Virus record (IMG/VR): IMGVR_UViG_3300022074_000052
Coordinates: 1 to 55,013 of that record
Length of the DNA stretch: 55,013 nt
From: a virus
Direction: 5' to 3' (one strand)
Position numbers and translations under genes: made by a program. Positions 49,436-55,013 of the stretch are shown one piece after another; the stretch's first letter is position 1, and every line of letters starts with the position of its first letter. The notes beneath the pieces were generated by a model, which did not search any database, was not told the DNA's origin, and worked only from the letters and a program-made list of their open reading frames with translations.

Positions 49436-49772
49436 AAAGAAGAAGATGATGGCTAACGGTAAAATGGTCAAGAAAATGATGGCTGGCGGTAAGACTAAAA
49501 AAGGCTACGCTATGGGTAAAAAAGTCTTAAAAGATGTACCTGCTGGGAATAAAGGTCTTGGTAAACTACCTGAAGCTGTCAGAAATAACATAGGTTTTAA
49601 AGCCAAAGGCGGAGCTATCAAGAAAATGGCTGGTGGGGGCATGACCAAGAAGATGATGGCTAAAGGTAAGATGGTCAAAGGCGGTGCTAAAGGTGGCAAG
49701 AAGAAGTCTAAAGCCAAGGTAAGAGGCGCAGGTATAGCACAAAAAGGCGTAAGACCAGCGAAAATGGTGTAA
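49428..49772 (+). CDS. Lys/Met/Gly-rich basic protein, 114 aa
   Basis: Repeats of the type KMMAGGK, KMAGGGMTK and MMAKGKMVKGG make up most of the protein. The start at 49428 has GAGGAG 7 nt upstream; a longer frame to 49284 would run inside the previous gene. It is probably a DNA-condensing or disordered head protein. The M-A-x-GG motif also occurs in proteins at 10043 and 11695. Confidence 0.7.
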   Translation: MIKKKKMMANGKMVKKMMAGGKTKKGYAMGKKVLKDVPAGNKGLGKLPEAVRNNIGFKAKGGAIKKMAGGGMTKKMMAKGKMVKGGAKGGKKKSKAKVRGAGIAQKGVRPAKMV

Positions 49773-49776
49773 AGGC

Positions 49777-49944
49777 ATGATGCGTAGATACTATAAAAAA
49801 GGGGGCAAGATATGCCCATCAGGTAAAGCTTGGGCTAAACGTACATTTGATACGTACCCAAGCGCCTACGCTAATATGGCAGCATCTAAATACTGCAAAG
49901 ACCCTAACTATGCAAAGGGTGCGAAAGGCAAGAAGAAAAAGTAA
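49777..49944 (+). CDS. Small basic protein with PSAYAN motif, 55 aa
   Basis: Reads MMRRYYKKGGKICPSGKAWA, then FDTYPSAYANMAASKYC and a Lys-rich tail. The K-x-CP-x-GKAWAK...YPSAYAN pattern is a known small phage protein type of unknown function. It is coupled to the next gene (TAATG). Two possible ATGs lie together at the start. Confidence 0.7.
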   Translation: MMRRYYKKGGKICPSGKAWAKRTFDTYPSAYANMAASKYCKDPNYAKGAKGKKKK

Positions 49945-50273
49945 TGGGCGCTTTAAAAGATTGGGTAAAACAAGACTGGGTTCGTATCGGTACTGACGGT
50001 AAGATAAAAGGCAAATGTGGTACGTCTAAGGACAAGAAAAATCCTGATAGATGTTTACCCCGCAGTAAAGCTAATAGTCTTAGTCAGTCTCAACGAGCTA
50101 CTACAGCTAAGAAAAAGAAGCGCGAAGGCTCAAAAGGTAAAACTGTGGTAAAAAATACCAAACCTGCTACAGTAAAACTCAGCGGGGGTGGGCTTGCTCG
50201 ACGGAGGCGTGGTATCGCACGAGGGTGTGGGGCTATAATGGAAGGTAGGCGTAAGGAAACACAATATATTTAG
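49944..50273 (+). CDS. Basic DUF5872-like protein, 109 aa
   Basis: LKDWVKQDWVRIGTDGKIKG, then KCGTSKDKKNPDRCLPRSKA and ATTAKKKKREGSKGK match the DUF5872-type pattern. The end (GIARGCGAIMEGRRKET) resembles an R-GCG-x-x-M-x-x-RRK-x-T tail seen in other phage head proteins, so this may be a fusion of two short units. Likely to bind DNA. Confidence 0.75.
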   Translation: MGALKDWVKQDWVRIGTDGKIKGKCGTSKDKKNPDRCLPRSKANSLSQSQRATTAKKKKREGSKGKTVVKNTKPATVKLSGGGLARRRRGIARGCGAIMEGRRKETQYI

Positions 50274-50281
50274 GAGGTATC

Positions 50282-50620
50282 ATGGAACTTATACAGAACG
50301 GTACATTTGCAACAGGAGAACCTGTGTATCAAATAGCAGAAAAGAATAGTAACGGGACACACACCACTGTTGTGTTTGACCCGATGACAAAAGAAGAAGC
50401 TGAAGCAAGACTAAAGTCTATGGGAGGTATGACTAAGGAACCTGTAGCAGAGGTAGTATCTGACGATCCCCCTAACTATGAGTCTATGACAAAGCTAGAA
50501 TTAGAAGCCATGATGCGCGAACATGGTGTAGAGTTAGATAGACGTAAATCAAAAGGAGACTTGTTGAAAGAAGTAAACGACTATTTTACACACGTCTTAC
50601 ATACACCTAGTAAGGACTAA
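50282..50620 (+). CDS. SAP/HeH-like small protein, 112 aa
   Basis: An N-terminal beta unit (GEPVYQIAEKNSNGTHTTVV) is followed by ESMTKLELEAMMREHGVELD and RRKSKGDLLKEVNDYF, a helix-extended-helix (SAP/HeH-like) pattern. Such units bind nucleic acid or act in phage assembly. AGGAGG lies 4 nt before the ATG. Confidence 0.65.
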   Translation: MELIQNGTFATGEPVYQIAEKNSNGTHTTVVFDPMTKEEAEARLKSMGGMTKEPVAEVVSDDPPNYESMTKLELEAMMREHGVELDRRKSKGDLLKEVNDYFTHVLHTPSKD

Positions 50621-50622
50621 TT

Positions 50623-51330
50623 ATGGCTACATCGGGTACTACAGCATTTAACATGGACTTCACAGAGATCGCTGAAGAAGCGTGGGAACGTGCAGGTCGT
50701 GAGATGCGTTCTGGATATGATCTAAGAACTGCCCGCAGATCCATGAACTTACTGACTATAGAATGGCAAAACAGGGGTTTGAATCTCTGGACAATAGACA
50801 GTGCAACACAGGCTGTTACAGCAGGTACAGCACAATACACACTCCCTGCAGATACTATAGACCTATTAGATCAAGTTATACGAACAGGAGACAGTGGTTC
50901 TGGGGGCCAGTATGGTGACGGGGGATCTACACAATCTGATCTCACCATAAGTCGTATTGGTGTGAGTACCTTCGCTACTATCCCTAACAAGTTAATACGT
51001 GGTAGGCCCATCCAAGTATGGGTTGAACGACTACGTGATGCACCGCGAATAAACCTATGGCCTGTGCCTGATAAGTCTTACAGTTTTGTATATTGGCGAC
51101 TACGACGTATGGAAGATGCAGGTAATGGTATAGAAACAGCAGATATGAACTTTAGATTTTTACCTTGTCTGGTGGCAGGGTTAGCGTATAACATAGCTAT
51201 GAAAACACCTGAACTATCGGGCAGATTACAGATGTTGAAAGCTGATTATGATGAGCAGTATAATCTTGCAGCTGGTGAAGACAGGGAGAAAGTGTCTGAA
51301 CGGTTTGTACCACGAGTAGGGAGGATCTAG
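50623..51330 (+). CDS. Head-tail adaptor, gp4-like, 235 aa
   Basis: The pattern EIAEEAWERAGREMRSGYDL, then TARRSMNLLTIEWQNRGLNL and RINLWPVPDKSYSFVYWRLR matches head-completion proteins of the P22 gp4/T7 gp11-like class, which attach to the portal and hold the DNA. It opens the head-tail joining group. AAGGAC precedes the ATG. Confidence 0.78.
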   Translation: MATSGTTAFNMDFTEIAEEAWERAGREMRSGYDLRTARRSMNLLTIEWQNRGLNLWTIDSATQAVTAGTAQYTLPADTIDLLDQVIRTGDSGSGGQYGDGGSTQSDLTISRIGVSTFATIPNKLIRGRPIQVWVERLRDAPRINLWPVPDKSYSFVYWRLRRMEDAGNGIETADMNFRFLPCLVAGLAYNIAMKTPELSGRLQMLKADYDEQYNLAAGEDREKVSERFVPRVGRI

Positions 51331-51683
51331 TGACTGTAGCATTTGCATCTATCAAAAGAGCGATAGCCGAATGCGATATTTGTGGATTTCGTTTCAAGCT
51401 ACGTGAGTTACGCAACATAATCACTAGAGGTAGGAATACTAATATTAAGGCATGCCCACAATGCTTTAGTCCCGATCACCCACAGAATAAACAAGGTATG
51501 TTTCCTGTACGAGACCCCCAGGCAATACGTGACCCACGTCCTGACTTTGTAGGGTATGAGCAGAGTAGAAATTATGCGTGGGGTTGGAACCCTGTAGGTG
51601 ATGGGCAGAACAACTATGGACTAAGCAAAAGCAGTAGCTTAAAAATGCTCAGTGGTGTGGGATCAGTAACGGTGACAACATGA
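51330..51683 (+). CDS. Zinc-ribbon structural-module protein, 117 aa
   Basis: ECDICGFRFKLRELRNIITR and later KACPQCFSPDHPQNKQG give two CxxC knuckles of a zinc ribbon, followed by FPVRDPQAIRDPRPDFVGYE. This motif set is common between adaptor genes in marine phages; the role is not known. It starts with GTG overlapping the previous stop and is coupled to the next gene by ATGA. Confidence 0.72.
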   Translation: MTVAFASIKRAIAECDICGFRFKLRELRNIITRGRNTNIKACPQCFSPDHPQNKQGMFPVRDPQAIRDPRPDFVGYEQSRNYAWGWNPVGDGQNNYGLSKSSSLKMLSGVGSVTVTT

Positions 51684-52312
51684 ATTATACAGAGTTAAAA
51701 ACAAACATAGCTGACATATGTGAAACGACGTTTACAGATGCACAGGTAAACATGTTTATACAGCAGGCTGAACAGAAGATATACAACACTGTACAGATCC
51801 CTGCTTTACGTAAAAATGTTTCAGCTGCAACCACGTCTAGTAATAAGTATTTAGCCCTACCATCAGATTTTTTATATGCTTACAGCATGGCTATATATAC
51901 GACAGCAGGTAACTCTTATTCTTATTTGTTATATAAGGATGTTAATTTTATGCGTGAAGCGTATCCAAACCCTTCTACAACAGGTACACCAAAGCACTAT
52001 TCACAGTGGTCAGACGGATTTTTCATACTAGGACCCACACCTGATGCTGCGTATAATGTAGAACTTTATTATGGTCACTATCCAACGTCTATCGTTACAG
52101 CTACTAATACTTTCTTGGGTGATGACTTTGATTCAGCCTTGTTAAATGGAGCATTGATAGAGGCCGTGCGGTTTCAAAAACAAGAACCAGATGTCATACA
52201 GAACTACGAGAAACTGTACTTACAATCAATTACGTTGCTTAAAAACGCATATGAGGGTAGAAATGTTACAGATAACTACAGATCTGGAACGTATAAGGTA
52301 GAGGCTAGTTAA
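51680..52312 (+). CDS. Tail/adaptor protein, 210 aa
   Basis: Contains ELKTNIADICETTFTDAQVN, then FIQQAEQKIYNTVQIPALRK and PSDFLYAYSMAIYTT, and ends with a helical part (NYEKLYLQSITLLKNAYEGR). This is the pattern of phage adaptor proteins of the gp6/tail-tube A class in podoviruses. It follows the gp4-like gene, as expected for the second ring below the portal. Confidence 0.75.
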   Translation: MNYTELKTNIADICETTFTDAQVNMFIQQAEQKIYNTVQIPALRKNVSAATTSSNKYLALPSDFLYAYSMAIYTTAGNSYSYLLYKDVNFMREAYPNPSTTGTPKHYSQWSDGFFILGPTPDAAYNVELYYGHYPTSIVTATNTFLGDDFDSALLNGALIEAVRFQKQEPDVIQNYEKLYLQSITLLKNAYEGRNVTDNYRSGTYKVEAS

Positions 52313-52605
52313 TGTTAACAAATGCAATAAAAATGGGCGAAAACTTTAGTGTAGATGTAATAACCACTGATAATAGAGGTTTAACTCCTGAAGAGGTTAC
52401 AGCGTTATGTTTGGATAAAATTATAGCTGTAAGCGACACCGCGCCACCCGCCATAAGAGATCAGGCACAAGCATTTCGTAGTGACTTAGAGCGTGTCGTA
52501 TTAGAGTACATGAAACAAGCTATACAACATGATAGAGTAACAATATATAATGCAATAAAAGATGCAGGATACGATAAACTTGCAGAACACATAAGGAGAA
52601 TATAA
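52312..52605 (+). CDS. Small conserved structural-module protein, 97 aa
   Basis: Helical protein (PEEVTALCLDKIIAVSDTAP; RSDLERVVLEYMKQAIQHDR) coupled to both neighbours by TAATG overlaps. No family recognised; position suggests a tail or assembly part. Confidence 0.7.
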   Translation: MLTNAIKMGENFSVDVITTDNRGLTPEEVTALCLDKIIAVSDTAPPAIRDQAQAFRSDLERVVLEYMKQAIQHDRVTIYNAIKDAGYDKLAEHIRRI

Positions 52606-53075
52606 TGGCTTTTTCAGGCAACGCATTATGTAATTCATTTAAACAAGAGTTACTAGAAGGTGTACATAACTTTACAGGTAGTGGGAATACTTTTAAATTT
52701 GCTATGTATACGAACTCTCAGGCAGGTAATGATAGTCTAGGGGGAAGTAGTAGCACTATGGATGCTACAGTCACAGCCTACAGCAGCTCGGCTTCTAATG
52801 AAGTGTCTTCTAGCGGTTATACAGCAGGGGGTGGTACACTAACTAACGTTGCCCCTTCATTAAAGTCTACTTCAACAGCTACAACACAGTTTAGCACCTT
52901 AACATTTTCTGGGGTTACTTTAACTGCGCGAGGGGCGTTGATATATAATGATACAAATAGTGATAAGGCGGTATGTGTGTTAGACTTTGGAGCAGATAAG
53001 TCCGCATCAAGTGGGTCGTTCCAAATAAACTTTCCAACCAATGACGCAAGTAACGCATTGATAAGGATAGCATAA
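52605..53075 (+). CDS. Beta-rich tail protein, 156 aa
   Basis: Begins MAFSGNALCNSFKQELLEGV, then NTFKFAMYTNSQAGNDSLGG and a Ser/Thr-rich beta region (TAYSSSASNEVSSSGYTAGG) ending in TLTFSGVTLTARGALIYNDT. This start and the ARGALIYND pattern occur in marine phage tail proteins of unknown role. Coupled to the fibre gene after it. Confidence 0.75.
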   Translation: MAFSGNALCNSFKQELLEGVHNFTGSGNTFKFAMYTNSQAGNDSLGGSSSTMDATVTAYSSSASNEVSSSGYTAGGGTLTNVAPSLKSTSTATTQFSTLTFSGVTLTARGALIYNDTNSDKAVCVLDFGADKSASSGSFQINFPTNDASNALIRIA

Positions 53076-54523
53076 TGGCATTTAAAATAGAAGATAGAGT
53101 AAAAGAATCGACTGTAACCACAGGGACAGGGACACTTACTCTAGCCGCTGCTGTAACCAACTTTGAAAGGTTTTCTGCTAATTTATCTAATTCAGATACT
53201 ACCTACTATGCGATTGTAGATAACACTAATAATGCGTTTGAAGTTGGGCTTGGTACATATTCTTCTAACACGTTAGCACGAGGTACTATCTTTGCTAGTT
53301 CAAATAGTGGGAATAAAGTAGATCTTGGTGTAGGCACTAAAGAAGTATTCATAACCGTCCCTGCAAGTAAGATTGTTGTTGAAGACGGTAGTAATAACGT
53401 GTCCATCGGAGGCACAGTAACAGCCACTGCTTTTAGTGGAAGTGGCGCAAGTCTCACAGGTGTTGATGTAGTAAACGACACGAGTCCTCAGTTAGGTGGC
53501 AATCTAGACCTAAATGGTAATGATATTGTTACCACATCCAATGCAGATTTAGAGTTAGCTCCAAACGGAACAGGACACGTTACAGTCAAAGGGAATACCA
53601 ATCAGGGAGCCATACAGTTTAACTGTGAGAATAATAGTCATGGTCAGCTTGTTATAGCAGCCCCTCACTCTGAGAGTGCCAATAATACACTAACCCTACC
53701 TAGTACAGGTGGTGATGCTCGACTAGTCTCAACAGCTTCGACTGCCACGCTGACAAATAAAACCTTTGGCGATAACGTAAGTTTTGGTGACAATAATATT
53801 ACCAACGTAGGCGATATAGCTATAGACTCTATCAGTCCAGACGGCACAGATATAAATGTAGCGGTGTCCGACAACTCAGCAACAGCATTTACTATTAAGC
53901 AAGGGTCAGATAATTACCTCGTTGTGGATACTGGGGATGGTGGTGAGTCTGTAGCGGTAGGCACAGGTGTATCAGGAACGGCTATATCTATCGGTCATAC
54001 CACCTCAGAGACAACTGTGAACGATAACCTTACAGTAACAGGTAATTTGACAGTAAGTGGTACAACCACAACAGTAGACAGTACAACCATAAATGTTCAG
54101 AACACTTTGGTCTTTGAGGGTTCTACAGCCAACGAACACGAGACAACACTCACAACAGTTGATCCTACAGCCGACAGAACAATTAGCTTGCCCAATCAAT
54201 CAGGTACTTTGCCTGTTCTTGCAGCAGCGAGTACCACGCAGATTACATCGACACCAGAGGAGTTAAACCTACTTGATGGTGTGTCAGGATTGGTTCAGGC
54301 TGATTTTACTAAACTGGCTGCGGTTGATGCTACGGCATCAGAGTTAAATTTATTAGATGGTGGAACTTCTGTAGGCAGCTCTATAACAATAGCAGATAGT
54401 GACGGCATAATCGTTAATGATGGGGGAACCATGAAATCTGTACCTGCCTCTGATGTAAAAACATATGCGTCAGCAGATTCAGCAAGTAAAGGTTTTGCTA
54501 CAGCTATGGCGATAGCATTGTAA
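53075..54523 (+). CDS. Tail fibre protein with ELNLLDG repeats, 482 aa
   Basis: The N-terminal domain (MAFKIEDRVKESTVTTGTGT, then FERFSANLSNSDTTYYAIVD) is typical of marine phage fibre attachment parts. The central region has repeated beta units (DLELAPNGTGHVTVKGN; NLTVTGNLTVSGTTTTVDST), and PEELNLLDGVSG and ASELNLLDGGTS lie near the C-terminus, the same repeat family as in the gene at 512. It would form a shaft for host recognition. Confidence 0.82.
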   Translation: MAFKIEDRVKESTVTTGTGTLTLAAAVTNFERFSANLSNSDTTYYAIVDNTNNAFEVGLGTYSSNTLARGTIFASSNSGNKVDLGVGTKEVFITVPASKIVVEDGSNNVSIGGTVTATAFSGSGASLTGVDVVNDTSPQLGGNLDLNGNDIVTTSNADLELAPNGTGHVTVKGNTNQGAIQFNCENNSHGQLVIAAPHSESANNTLTLPSTGGDARLVSTASTATLTNKTFGDNVSFGDNNITNVGDIAIDSISPDGTDINVAVSDNSATAFTIKQGSDNYLVVDTGDGGESVAVGTGVSGTAISIGHTTSETTVNDNLTVTGNLTVSGTTTTVDSTTINVQNTLVFEGSTANEHETTLTTVDPTADRTISLPNQSGTLPVLAAASTTQITSTPEELNLLDGVSGLVQADFTKLAAVDATASELNLLDGGTSVGSSITIADSDGIIVNDGGTMKSVPASDVKTYASADSASKGFATAMAIAL

Positions 54524-54533
54524 AGGAGAATAG

Positions 54534-54860
54534 ATGGCACAAGATTTTGAACGGAATACAGCCAACGGTGTAGGCACAAGTGCCGTAACTTTACGAACAG
54601 CAAACTCAGACGATGCTATAGTTGGGATCATGGTGGCAAATGTTACAACATCGCAGATTACGGTTGAAGTGTACATTAACGATAGTTCTAATGATATTCA
54701 TCTAATTAAAGATGCGCCCATACCTTCAGGGTCTTCTTTACAGGTTTTGGATGGAGGCGCAAAAATTGTAATGCAGTCTGGGGATGCACTAAAAGTAAAA
54801 AGCAATACGGCAAGCAGTGCAGATGTTTGGGTATCTGTAGTGGACGCTATTAGTACATAG
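54534..54860 (+). CDS. Small beta-rich fibre-region protein, 108 aa
   Basis: Begins MAQDFERNTANGVGTSAVTL, then VGIMVANVTTSQITVEVYIN and LQVLDGGAKIVMQSGDALKV. The fold style (small sandwich with a GD-LKVKS end) is like the 106-aa protein at 6011. AAAGGAGAATAG precedes the ATG. Probably a fibre accessory or decoration protein. Confidence 0.72.
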   Translation: MAQDFERNTANGVGTSAVTLRTANSDDAIVGIMVANVTTSQITVEVYINDSSNDIHLIKDAPIPSGSSLQVLDGGAKIVMQSGDALKVKSNTASSADVWVSVVDAIST

Positions 54861-54868
54861 GAGGAATA

Positions 54869-55013
54869 ATGCCATACATAGGAAGTCAAGTTGGTTCTAG
54901 TTTTTCATCAAGACCTGCAACGCAGGAGTTCAACGGAGATAACTCTACAACGGTCTTTACGTTAAACCAGACTGTAGCTCAAGAAGACATCGTAGTAAGC
55001 GTTGACGGTGTAA
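54869..55013 (+). CDS. Partial fibre-type protein, 48 codons to window end
   Basis: Starts MPYIGSQVGSSFSSRPATQE after GGAGGAATA and runs to the edge (ending IVVSVDGV). The MPYIG...F-x-LN...VSVDGV start is common in marine phage fibre proteins. The frame continues into the first bases of the window as ...GV-T-Q if the molecule is circular. Confidence 0.75.
   Translation, partial: MPYIGSQVGSSFSSRPATQEFNGDNSTTVFTLNQTVAQEDIVVSVDGV

Overview
The window looks like most or all of the genome of a short-tailed (podovirus-like) tailed phage of marine bacterioplankton. The evidence is a TerL/portal/scaffold/HK97-fold capsid module with no tape-measure, sheath or tail-tube genes, a set of very large internal virion (ejection) proteins, a family-A DNA polymerase with a primase-helicase and SSB, and many small protein families typical of uncultured marine phages. 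Base composition is moderately AT-rich. The host cannot be named from sequence; a marine proteobacterium is a reasonable guess. I see no integrase, no tRNA, no CRISPR array and no insertion sequence.

Layout. 1-19,129 (+): a tail-fibre end, a second fibre gene with ELN-x-x-DG repeats, a lysis cassette (coiled-coil/TM protein, two overlapping membrane/secreted proteins, an EF-hand membrane protein, a 3-TM holin, an M15 endolysin), then virion structural genes ending in four internal proteins of 254-2014 aa, among them one with a SleB-type cell-wall hydrolase and one with an HEMTH metallopeptidase site. 19,130-19,205: two hairpins between convergent transcription units. 19,206-29,499 (-): primase-helicase, SSB, HTH protein, SNF2 helicase, HNH-like, Cas4/RecB-like nuclease, Zn-ribbon protein, PolA and a DUF6378-like protein, many joined by ATGA overlaps. 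29,703-37,637 (-): VRR-NUC nuclease, about eight unknown small proteins, and a VWA/metallopeptidase protein, MoxR AAA+ ATPase and helical partner, all downstream of a perfect sigma70 promoter. 37,638-38,255: iteron-rich, AT-rich non-coding DNA, the best origin candidate. 38,298-38,978 (-): one further unknown early gene. 39,291-55,013 (+): TerS, TerL, portal, GroES-like protein, scaffold, decoration and major capsid proteins, a run of very basic small proteins, head-tail adaptors and fibre proteins.

The + and - genes therefore form two divergent blocks that start around 39 kb and converge at 19.1 kb if the molecule is circular. The reading frame at the right end continues in frame into the left end, which fits a circular or circularly permuted genome but does not prove it.

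The most unusual features are eight copies of a 19-bp palindrome (consensus GGTTAGTGANTCACTAACC) confined to 30.3-39.0 kb, several placed exactly at gene borders; the adjacent iteron field; the MoxR/VWA gene group they punctuate; and a leader before the primase gene with two interleaved stems that could act as an RNA switch next to the SSB gene.
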